From assembly GCA_023430325.1 (NCBI GenBank), contig JAEZAU010000025.1:1-32915 (forward strand): 32,915 bases of DNA, in the 5' to 3' direction. This DNA is from Bacteroidota bacterium. GTDB lineage: Bacteria; Bacteroidota; Bacteroidia; Flavobacteriales_F; PHOS-HE28. The translations under genes and the position numbers were made by a program. Below the pieces are notes generated by a model that searched no databases, was not told where the DNA came from, and saw nothing but the letters and a program-made list of their open reading frames with translations. This document shows positions 9,260 through 17,161 of the stretch, piece after piece; the first letter of the stretch is position 1; each line of letters begins with the position of its first letter.

Positions 9260-10182
9260 CAGAAGTAGCGTGGGTCTCTGACCTGGATGCGATAACCGAA
9301 TTCGTACTGCAGCATCAATTCATGCGATCCTGCATGATGTGATGCCAGTTTGGAAATGCCGGCATCGTAGGAATAGCCGATCCGCCACTGCGGTGTTGGA
9401 AGCACTTCGATCATGGCCACCACGGCATCGCCCGATCGGTAGGACCCTCCGATCCATACCACATCGCGAAGTATGAGATTGGCACTGAGATCGCCCTGCA
9501 GACCCGCCTGTGGTGTATAGCGCAGGAGCATGCTGGGCTTCAGTTTCAGGTCCTTGTTCACGTTCATCAACCTTCCGCCGAAGAGCATCGGCTGCATGTT
9601 CACGGCCCGTGTATACGCAGAAGCATGCTCGGATGGTTTCACCGATCGCTGTTTCAGAAGGAACGGTATGGAAAGACCGATGAAGGTCTGCCTGGAGTAG
9701 TAGTATGCACCCGTGCTGAAGTTCGGTCGTATGATCCTGCGTTCCTGGGGAGCAAAGGAGATATCATTCTGTTGTTGCAGGGGCACATCCTGCCAATTGC
9801 TGCGTGAAGAGGAAAGGCCCAGGCCCAGACCCAGGGAGATCTTTCCACGCGGCATCCGCATACGATAGGCATAACTGGTCATCACACCTGTTTCCCGGCT
9901 TACGCCGATGCGATCGTTGAACACCGTGATGCCCAACCCGAGCGACTTGTTCTTTACCGGTGAATGAACACTGAGCAGTTGAGTGACAGGTGCACCCTGG
10001 AACCCGACCCATTGCTGGCGATGGGTGAGGTTGGCGGTGAAAGCATCACGGCTTCCGGAGTATGCGGGATTGATCAGCAGGCCATTGAACAGGTACTGGC
10101 TGGTGATCGGGGTATGCTGGGCGATCGCAGGCGTGGCCACTGCCACCAACATCAATGCAATGATATGGTCCTTCAACTTCAT
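9259..10182 (-). CDS. PorP/SprF family type IX secretion system membrane protein
   Basis: This is a 307-aa protein with a signal peptide (1-21, cut at AIA/Q). The family N-terminus follows: HTPITSQYLFNGLLINPAYS, then RQQWVGFQGAPVTQLLSVHSP. Repeated amphipathic strands and a final FGYRIQV.DPRYF segment indicate an outer-membrane barrel of usual family length (about 300-340 aa). SprF-type proteins are needed for export or anchoring of T9SS cargo carrying type B (CHU_C) C-terminal domains, and they are typically encoded right after their cargo. That is the arrangement here: the ATG overlaps the stop of the type B adhesin by four bases (ATGA), and the OmpA-family start overlaps this gene's stop. 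It is therefore probably the dedicated partner of that adhesin, not the housekeeping PorP. Confidence 0.92.
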   Translation of the reverse strand: MKLKDHIIALMLVAVATPAIAQHTPITSQYLFNGLLINPAYSGSRDAFTANLTHRQQWVGFQGAPVTQLLSVHSPVKNKSLGLGITVFNDRIGVSRETGVMTSYAYRMRMPRGKISLGLGLGLSSSRSNWQDVPLQQQNDISFAPQERRIIRPNFSTGAYYYSRQTFIGLSIPFLLKQRSVKPSEHASAYTRAVNMQPMLFGGRLMNVNKDLKLKPSMLLRYTPQAGLQGDLSANLILRDVVWIGGSYRSGDAVVAMIEVLPTPQWRIGYSYDAGISKLASHHAGSHELMLQYEFGYRIQVRDPRYF

Positions 10183-11590
10183 CGCTTGATGATGATCGAT
10201 CCGTTGTAATTTCCTCGGTCACCGAGATCCAATATGTAGAAGTAGGTGTCGTTCGCCAGTTCCTTACCGTTCATGGAATGACCGTTCCATTCATTGCTGT
10301 AGGCGTTGCTGGAGAAGACCTGCCGGCCCCAGCGATCGAAGACCGACAGCGATGCGGCTGGGAAGGCATCGATGCCGGTGATCTCGAAATGGTCGTTGAC
10401 ACCATCGGCATTGGGTGAGAAACCTTCAGGAATGAAGAGGTCGAGCACTGTTACGATCAAGGTGTCCGCAGCAGAAGCACAACTTCCGATACGTGCGCTC
10501 AGTTCGATCACATTGGTGCCCGAAGCAAGACCCACTACGGAAGTATGCAGATCCGTTGGTGCTGAGAAAGCTCCTGAACCTTGCAGCACGCGCCATTGAA
10601 CTTGGGCGGTGGGAGAGGCAGCTCCCGAAAGCACAGCCGACTTCACGATCGAGATAGTTCGATCTTCACCGGCGGTGACAAAGAGATCGGTACCCGGATC
10701 ATGGAAAGTAATAACGACATTGTCTGAAGCCGAACAACCGGACTCGCTGATGGTCCACACGAGTTCGTAGGTTCCATAGGCCTCTGCGACAATGGTGGCG
10801 TCATGCGTATTGAGATCGTTACTGAGGATGCCTTGCGGAACGGACCAGGATCCGTTGCCTGGTGTGGCTTGAAGGACATGTTCATTACCGCAGAGCACTG
10901 CATCGGGACCGGCATTGGCGACCGGAGCCGGTAACACTTCGATCGATGCGATGGTTGCGCTGGAACAACCGCCGGATGACACCTGATATCGGATCGGGAA
11001 GATGCCACTTGAAGAAGGATCGAAGTAACCGTTGCTCACACCTGTTCCCGTCCAGATACCGCCGGTCGGAGTTTCAGGAGATAGGAGTGTGCTGAGGTCC
11101 ACCGGAGCGCTTCCGCTGCATAGAGGGCCGATCGCCATCCACTCGGAGGCCGGTGGTTCGGTCACTGTGATGGTGTTCAGGTATAAGTTCGGGCAGATAC
11201 CATCGAAGAAATACTTGATGGTATGGATGCCTGGTGTGGTCTCTGAAAGATCGATGGTGCCGTTGATCGGATCTACCACAATGCCGATGGAAACTGCGAT
11301 GAAGATGCCGCCTAGAGTGGCAACGTAAGGTGTTGGATCGGTCCCGTTCGTGCAGAATTCCTCAGTCGTGTAATAGAACAAGGCATTTGGCGCTGATGGT
11401 GTCCCTGCGCAGAAGCAGTCCGGTCCAAAAGTGTCGTTGATCGTGCATGGGTTACCGTCATCGCAAGCAGATCCAGGGATCGCCGATCCGCCCCAGGTTC
11501 CAGCGCAATCCTGCGTGCATGGATCGATGTTCGTTGTCCCGCCGACGCAGCTTCCGCAGTTGTCGAAGTACGCCGATCCGCTCCAGGTTC
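10179..11590 (-). CDS. C-terminal part of the frameshifted HYR adhesin, with type B T9SS sorting domain
   Basis: This is the continuation, in the next frame, of the reading frame at 11312-16282. It has no credible start of its own; the best internal candidate is a TTG at 11381 in the middle of a domain. From the one-base deficit near 11590 it reads on through the last repeat units (AYFDNCGSCVGGTTNIDPC), a DDGNPCTIND segment, Ig/PKD-like domains and a terminal CHU_C domain. The last begins FIPEGFSPNADGVNDHFEI, includes SVFDRWGRQVF, and ends in the NGSIIIKR strand. This gliding-motility-associated C-terminal domain (TIGR04131 type) is the type B T9SS signal that depends on SprF-like proteins. 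The stop codon overlaps the PorP/SprF start (ATGA). Joined to the upstream frame, the protein would be about 2034 aa. Confidence 0.85.
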
Positions 11591-14500
11591 AGCGCAATCC
11601 TGCGTGCATGGATCGAGATTCGTTGTTCCGCCGACGCAGCTTCCGCAGTTGTCGAAGTACGCCGATCCGCCCCAGGTACCAGCGCAATCCTGCGTGCATG
11701 GATCGATGTTCGTTGTTCCTCCGACGCAGCTTCCGCAGTTGTCGAAGTACGCCGAACCATTCGCGATGCCGGCGCAATCAACTGGTTCGCCGGTACAAGC
11801 GCAATCAGTGCCGATCATATCGTTCACTGTATTGGCATCATTGTCATCGCAGGAAGTTCCCGGTTCAGGTTGATCGCAGCCGCAATCACCGGCAAGGGTC
11901 TTCAGCGGATCATCAGGGCACTGATCTGTACAATCGCCGGTTCCATCACCATCAGAATCCAGATCCATGATGGAAATATTGAATGAACATGTGGTAACGT
12001 TGCCCGAAAGATCCGTGGCGATGCAGTCTATTACATGATCACCGATGGTGAAATAACCTCCGGGTGGATGAGAGTAATTGATCGAAGCGATGCCGCAATT
12101 GTCATTCGCAGTGGCATCGAAGGTGATGTTGGCGCCACATTCACCGGGCATCACGGTGTTCACGATGCTTGCTGGACATTGGATCTCTGGAACTTGCAGG
12201 TCGATGACCTCAACGGTGAACTGACATGAGTTCGAAAGGCCGTGGGCATCGATGGCATCTACGGAGACCGTGGTAAGGCCTACCGGAAACGCATGGACCG
12301 GCAGGTCGTTCGTGTGATGACTGAAGGTGAGATCAACGCCACCACAGGCATCATCGGCTATCGCACTGAACTGCACGAGCGATGTACATTCCCCGGGGTC
12401 AGTGGGTATCTGTGTGAGATCCTCAGGACATTCAAGGTCAGGTATGGTAACATCCACAACCGTTACCTGAAAACTGCAGTTTACCGTATTGTCTGCGGCG
12501 TCTGAAGCAAAAGCCGTCACGGTGCTGGTGCCCACTTCGAACCACTGGTCAGGATGATCGTTCCACACCGTAAGGAAAATGCAGGCATCCGTAGCGACCA
12601 CGGTGGCATCATGGGTGGTACCGCATGAATTGGCATCAGCATTCAATACCGTATCCGGCGGACAGATGATCACTGGAGCAGTATCATCGATGATCGTAAG
12701 AATGCTGGTGCATTGCGCGGTGTTGCCTGATGCATCACTGACATGGAAAGTGATGGAATGTGATCCGATGGAACGTACGCTTCCTGCTGCGGGTATCTGA
12801 ACGATGGATATCGCTCCGCCGCAGTTATCACCGGCTATCAGAGTGCTGGTCAGATCCGGAACAAGCGCTGTACAACCAGCGGAAGAACTTATGGTCGTTG
12901 TATCGGGACAAGCAAGAACAGGTGCCTCTTCATCCATCACTTCAACGATGAACGTGCAACTCGCGGAGTTGCCATCAAGATCCGTGACCGTGTATGAGAT
13001 GGGGTGGTCGCCTACACTGAAATTTCCGGGAGGATCCCCTTGTACCAACGCAGGAGTGAGTGTACCATCCTGATTATCCGAAGCCACAGGTACCGGATAG
13101 GCCACCAGTTGTTCACACAGGCCCAATGCCGTGGTCACCTGGATGTTCGCTGGACAGCTGATCTGGGGAACATCATTGGGAACAAGGACGATCTCAAATG
13201 AACAAGTGGCGGTATTGCCTGCGGCATCTTCCGCCTGGAACTCGAGGATGGTGGACCCCGCATGGAATTGACCACCAGATACCGGGAACGGACCGACGTG
13301 CGTAAGTGTAACGGGCCCGCAATTATCAGCGACACCAGGTTCAGCATAGTTCACTGCCATGGTACTGTCTCCAGGAGGAAGCTGGATGGTAAGACCACCC
13401 GGGCAGGTCATGGTGGGTGGTGTTGCGTCGATCACATCGATCGGGGTGGACCAGGAAGTAGTGCCGCCAGCTGCTGAAACCGTGATCGTCAGGTCATCCG
13501 AAGATGAAATGAAAGTGCCTGGGGCCGGCGTCTGCACCAAAGACATGGGAGAGCAATCGCTTACGTTCAATTGGTTCCTTAGATCCGGCATCAGGACCTC
13601 ACAATCATCACCCAGATCAAGTACCAATGGGCCGGCTGGAGCGCTCATGATGACCGGAGGGGAATCATCAATGACATTCACGGTGAAGGAACAAGTTGCC
13701 GTATTCTCTGAAGCATCCACCGCCTTGTATGTGATCATGGTAGACCCGATCGGAAAGGCCGAATTATTGGCGGGCCCGGCGATGCGAGTCATGCTCACAG
13801 TGCCGCCACAATTGTCTATGGCCGTGGGCACGGCAAATTGGACCGTTGCAGTGCAACCCGCGCCGGCAGCAACGGTGATGTCAGCAGGACAGATGATCGC
13901 CGGAGCGACCGTATCGGCAACGGTCACCGTATGCACCGCTGAATGGATCATACCGCAGGCACCCTGGTCCAGCAGTACACGCCATTGAGTGGTCACGGTG
14001 AGGTTGCCCGGGGTGATCGATACAGCGGTACTGTTGATCGGCAGAATGGAGACGAAACCATCGATGCTTCTTTCCCAACGAATGATCTGTCCGGTGTTCC
14101 CAGTGAGTGTCAGGGGGCCGGGAGAAGTGCCTGGACATACGGAAGACGATCCGGTGATAATACCGCTACTCCCGGGTACCATGATATGCAATTGCCTGGT
14201 CGTACTCCAGGTACAGGCATCTGAAGTGATCGTGTACGTATAGGCATAGGTACCGTTGAGACCACTGAGGTCGAGTATCCCTGAAGAGGTGATCTGTTCG
14301 CCGGACCATGCTCCACCGTAAAGGGTGTTGATCCTAGTGGTGATCCCATCCATCAGAAAATTGGCGCTCGTAACGCTCGTGGGCCGCGTGAGCCGTATGT
14401 AACGGAAGGCTACCGGCGAAGTAAGTTCAGCATCCGAATAGGTGAGGGAGGAATTTTGTTGTATGCTGGAATGAGAGGTCCAATTACTACCATCGGAAGA

Positions 14501-16282
14501 GTATTCAATGGCCATCTTCCCAAGGCCTGATGAAGCAAGGCGCCATGTGATCCGGTAGGCCGATCCGCTCTCCAAGGTGTCGCCCAGATCGATGGTGATG
14601 GAACTGCCGGCGGCATTGAAGGCCGATCCCGCTCCATCCGGCAGGCCGAGGCTCAGGGCAGGATCGGTCATGGAAGTGCTGCTGAGCACTTTTCGGCCTG
14701 TACCCCGCAAACGTGTGTTAAGGTCTATCTGCCCAGTGTTGGAACACAATGTACCAGGATGATCCCATTTGCTGGGATCATTGGCCCATGTCAGCGAGCC
14801 TATCCTGCTTGCCAGAAAGATATTATCATTGCTATTGGAGGATGCGCTGAAAGGTGGCAGGGAGATGGATTGCTCATAACGGCCGCCGACGATGATCCTT
14901 CCCTGGTCGTCCGTGGCTATGGCATAGGGCCACTCATGCGAATCTGCGGTCTCGGCCCGCCACCAGATCAGGTCGCCCCATGGCGAGAAAGAGGCAATGA
15001 ACATTTCCTGGCCGCCATCACCCGTGAAATTTTGTCCGTTGTCCCAGGTCAGCCATTCCTCGAAAGTGCCTGAAAGCAGGATCTGGCCGCTGGTGCCCAC
15101 ACAGAGATCAAGGCCCTCGTTAAGATGATCGGAATCACCCAGGGCCGTTCGCACCCATTGGCCATTACCGGTGGACTTGTCGAATGACGCAATGAACAGC
15201 ACATCGTGTGCACCAGCGTGCGATAAGATACCCAGGCCGGGAATGGAAGAACCGGTGTGGACCCTGCCCGAAATGATCACCCGTCCGCAGGTAACAGCAA
15301 TGGCATTGCTGGCACTTTCGGAACCGGATTCATTGATGGCCTTCATCCAATTGATGTCCCCTGAATTGCTGAAGGATGTGATGTGGATGTTCTGGCTGTT
15401 GTTCGCGCAGTTCACGGTGGAAAGCACACCATTGGCAGGCGTGCGCCAGGAGAGGAAATTCTCCTTGAACGTGCCAGTGACATAAGCGCCATCTTCATCA
15501 GCAGTGATCTTGCCCGCGGTGTTGTCCTTGGAATTAACGCCTTGCCTCACCCATTCGGGGTCGCCACCGGTAAGAGGATATTTGGCCACGAACAGATGGT
15601 CCTTGCCCGTGGTCGGAGGTGAGACCGTGATGGAGCCGAATTGGGCCGGCCCGCGGAACTGGCCGTGTACGAAGACTCCCGAACTGTTTGCCGCGATCGA
15701 GAAGCCGGTCTCATTATCCGTGCCACCGGCTTTCTCCATCCATAGAAGCTCACCCGTGGGTGTATAACATGCCACGAATATGTCCTGGCTCCCATTGGTG
15801 GATGTGAGCGTGCTGAGCACTGCCGATATCAGCGTCTCGCTCATCGAACCTTTGAATGACCCGGTCACATAGATGTTACCGTTCGGGCCTATGCACACGC
15901 CGTTGCCTGCATCGTTGGAGGAGCCACCGATCCTGCGGGCCCATGACACGTTGTTGCCGGCATTGAGTTTCACCAGAAAGGCATCCGTACCACCGTTGGT
16001 GCTCACCAGACCGAATGGCCCGGGTACCAGGTTCAGGAGGCTGGAATGATCATACGTACCTACCGCGTGGATCGCACCTGTGGATGGATCCACTGCAATG
16101 TCCCTTACATGTTCTACGGAGCCATTATCATGTGTTCTGGCCCACGACCAATTGGTCGTGGACTGCGAGATCGCTTGCAAGGGGAGCAGCCCTGACAGGA
16201 TGAGGATGGATCGTATGCGAACGGTAGACAAGTCCGGAGATCGATGGCGCGTTGTACGTTGAGCGTTATTCCTTGGTTGCAC
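11312..16282 (-). CDS. SBBP/HYR-repeat adhesin, N-terminal part (frameshifted)
   Basis: The open frame is 1656 aa, but only about the first 1564 residues belong to the protein. The tail after CTQDCAEPGADRR is out-of-frame repeat translation. A signal peptide ends at QAISQ. The start is GTG at 16282; a TTG at 16231 would give a more compact signal peptide, and no in-frame ATG exists. Residues 40-500 are SBBP-type beta-propeller repeats (IYVTGSFKG, DIFVA, WARRIGG). About 500-670 is discoidin-like (YIRLTRP). Ig-like segments follow, then eight HYR domains (about 795-1480, APxIxCPxD with DNCG and TATCSF). A TSP3-like DSDGDGTGDC segment and 30-aa Cys-rich repeats come last. HYR and SBBP proteins are usually extracellular adhesins. 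It begins a cassette with PorP/SprF and OmpA genes. Confidence 0.88.
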   Translation of the reverse strand: MQPRNNAQRTTRHRSPDLSTVRIRSILILSGLLPLQAISQSTTNWSWARTHDNGSVEHVRDIAVDPSTGAIHAVGTYDHSSLLNLVPGPFGLVSTNGGTDAFLVKLNAGNNVSWARRIGGSSNDAGNGVCIGPNGNIYVTGSFKGSMSETLISAVLSTLTSTNGSQDIFVACYTPTGELLWMEKAGGTDNETGFSIAANSSGVFVHGQFRGPAQFGSITVSPPTTGKDHLFVAKYPLTGGDPEWVRQGVNSKDNTAGKITADEDGAYVTGTFKENFLSWRTPANGVLSTVNCANNSQNIHITSFSNSGDINWMKAINESGSESASNAIAVTCGRVIISGRVHTGSSIPGLGILSHAGAHDVLFIASFDKSTGNGQWVRTALGDSDHLNEGLDLCVGTSGQILLSGTFEEWLTWDNGQNFTGDGGQEMFIASFSPWGDLIWWRAETADSHEWPYAIATDDQGRIIVGGRYEQSISLPPFSASSNSNDNIFLASRIGSLTWANDPSKWDHPGTLCSNTGQIDLNTRLRGTGRKVLSSTSMTDPALSLGLPDGAGSAFNAAGSSITIDLGDTLESGSAYRITWRLASSGLGKMAIEYSSDGSNWTSHSSIQQNSSLTYSDAELTSPVAFRYIRLTRPTSVTSANFLMDGITTRINTLYGGAWSGEQITSSGILDLSGLNGTYAYTYTITSDACTWSTTRQLHIMVPGSSGIITGSSSVCPGTSPGPLTLTGNTGQIIRWERSIDGFVSILPINSTAVSITPGNLTVTTQWRVLLDQGACGMIHSAVHTVTVADTVAPAIICPADITVAAGAGCTATVQFAVPTAIDNCGGTVSMTRIAGPANNSAFPIGSTMITYKAVDASENTATCSFTVNVIDDSPPVIMSAPAGPLVLDLGDDCEVLMPDLRNQLNVSDCSPMSLVQTPAPGTFISSSDDLTITVSAAGGTTSWSTPIDVIDATPPTMTCPGGLTIQLPPGDSTMAVNYAEPGVADNCGPVTLTHVGPFPVSGGQFHAGSTILEFQAEDAAGNTATCSFEIVLVPNDVPQISCPANIQVTTALGLCEQLVAYPVPVASDNQDGTLTPALVQGDPPGNFSVGDHPISYTVTDLDGNSASCTFIVEVMDEEAPVLACPDTTTISSSAGCTALVPDLTSTLIAGDNCGGAISIVQIPAAGSVRSIGSHSITFHVSDASGNTAQCTSILTIIDDTAPVIICPPDTVLNADANSCGTTHDATVVATDACIFLTVWNDHPDQWFEVGTSTVTAFASDAADNTVNCSFQVTVVDVTIPDLECPEDLTQIPTDPGECTSLVQFSAIADDACGGVDLTFSHHTNDLPVHAFPVGLTTVSVDAIDAHGLSNSCQFTVEVIDLQVPEIQCPASIVNTVMPGECGANITFDATANDNCGIASINYSHPPGGYFTIGDHVIDCIATDLSGNVTTCSFNISIMDLDSDGDGTGDCTDQCPDDPLKTLAGDCGCDQPEPGTSCDDNDANTVNDMIGTDCACTGEPVDCAGIANGSAYFDNCGSCVGGTTNIDPCTQDCAGTWGGSAYFDNCGSCVGGTTNLDPCTQDCAEPGADRRTSTTAEAASAGQRTSIHARRIALEPGADRRSLDLLAMTVTHARSTTLLDRTASAQGHHQRQMPCSITRLRNSARTGPIQHLTLPL
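11482..11750. repeat. Tandem 90-bp repeat (three copies) with a one-base deficit in the middle copy
   Basis: The units start at 11482, 11572 and 11661 and end at 11750, giving lengths of 90, 89 and 90 bp. They encode a 30-aa unit with SAYFDNCGSCVGGTTN and PCTQDCAG. The outer copies read CCAGGTTCCAGCG and CCAGGTACCAGCG; the middle copy reads CCAGGTTCAGCG, so one C is missing near 11590. A partial further unit (SAYFDNCGSC) lies on the N-terminal side. The units are nearly identical at DNA level, which favours slippage, recombination or assembly error. Confidence 0.92.
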
Positions 16283-16343
16283 AAGTATTCGAGTAAGCCT
16301 CCGTTACATCGGCAGGAACAATGCATTCCAATTCGTGCAGGTC

Positions 16344-16868
16344 ATGATCAACGAAGGCGAGGCGATCGAAGCGGCAAAGGCCGATCCGCGACGCTTTGCT
16401 CCGTTGTATGATCGCTTCTTCACGGATGTCTTCCGGTTCATCAGAAGGCGATGCACGGACGATCAAACAGCCGCCGATCTGTCGCAGCAGACATTTCTAA
16501 AGGCCATGATCGGTCTGCAGCGTTACCAGGATCGGGGCGTCCCCTTCAGGGCATGGCTCTGCCGTATCGCTTTGAACGAATTGCGTATGTATTGGCGAAA
16601 GAAGAAAGAGGTTTCGATCGAATTTGCGCACGAAGATGCCATCGCGTTGGCAGCGGATGTTTCAGAGGAAAAGGATACCGATCTTCAGAACCTCTCGCAG
16701 GCACTATCACACCTTCCTGAAAAAAGTGCGCAATTGATAGAACTCAGGTACATTGACGGAATGTCATTCAAGGAGATGGCGGCAGTGATGAACATTTCGG
16801 AGGATGCGGTCAAGATGCGTACACACCGTGTGCTGGCCTGCCTGCGCACCTACCTTGCACCACGCTGA
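16344..16868 (+). CDS. ECF-type RNA polymerase sigma factor
   Basis: This is a 174-aa protein from the ATG at 16344; an in-frame GTG at 16335 adds three residues. Region 2 is clear (about 18-86: LYDRFFTDVFRFIRRR, then DLSQQTFLKAM, then FRAWLCRIALNELR). Region 4 is clear near the C-terminus (LPEKSAQLIELRYIDGMS, FKEMAAVMNISEDAVKMR with the recognition helix). No region 1.1 or 3 is present, which is the ECF layout and usual length. It redirects RNA polymerase to a specific gene set. It is divergent from the T9SS adhesin cassette across only about 60 bp. Its stop overlaps the next gene by one base (TGATG). The adjacent membrane protein is a candidate regulator, although it does not resemble a known anti-sigma domain. 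Confidence 0.93.
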   Translation: MINEGEAIEAAKADPRRFAPLYDRFFTDVFRFIRRRCTDDQTAADLSQQTFLKAMIGLQRYQDRGVPFRAWLCRIALNELRMYWRKKKEVSIEFAHEDAIALAADVSEEKDTDLQNLSQALSHLPEKSAQLIELRYIDGMSFKEMAAVMNISEDAVKMRTHRVLACLRTYLAPR

Positions 16869-17140
16869 TGGAACGCAGGTACCGCATACGCCCCGCGGGG
16901 GAGAAGGAGCCTGATGAGGAACAGATCGCCAGGTACAAGGATCATGCACGCCTGCAGGCGAATTACAACAAGTTGCTCCATGCGGTCCATCGGCGGCCGA
17001 TCTACAAGGATCCGAAGGCTTTCGCGATCATTCTTCTTATCGTGCTGATCACCTGGTTGATCATCGAAGCTCGCGATAAAGATGTTGAAGGCCCGGCACG
17101 GGATGAACAGATCGCCCCCGGAGAGCACGAAGCCTCATAG
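16868..17140 (+). CDS. Small single-pass membrane protein of unknown function
   Basis: This is a 90-aa protein whose start overlaps the sigma factor stop. Residues 1-48 are highly charged and probably cytoplasmic (RYRIRPAGEKEPDEEQ). One transmembrane helix spans about 50-66 (AFAIILLIVLITWLIIE). A short acidic tail of about 22 residues follows. No family was recognised. The overlap with an ECF sigma gene makes a regulatory partner role plausible, but there is no zinc-binding ASD motif or other anti-sigma hallmark, so this is inference only. The S46 peptidase begins 21 bp after its stop. Confidence 0.75.
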   Translation: MERRYRIRPAGEKEPDEEQIARYKDHARLQANYNKLLHAVHRRPIYKDPKAFAIILLIVLITWLIIEARDKDVEGPARDEQIAPGEHEAS

Positions 17141-17161
17141 AGAAGGTGCTAATTTGCGCCC

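Noticed and set aside
8636..9268. A plus-strand frame of 210 aa
   Set aside because: It is antisense to the OmpA-family gene, whose PD40 repeats are clear here.
10179..11381. A separate 400-aa gene with a TTG start
   Set aside because: The start lies inside a domain, and the same frame continues upstream through the last repeat units to 11590; it is the C-terminal part of the frameshifted adhesin.
11482..11750. CRISPR array
   Set aside because: The units are 90 bp with no unique spacers, are contiguous, and encode a protein repeat.
11431..11986. Two overlapping plus-strand frames of 179 aa with internal repeats over the adhesin repeat region
   Set aside because: They are antisense translations of the 90-bp repeat array; the minus strand gives coherent Cys-rich repeats and HYR domains.
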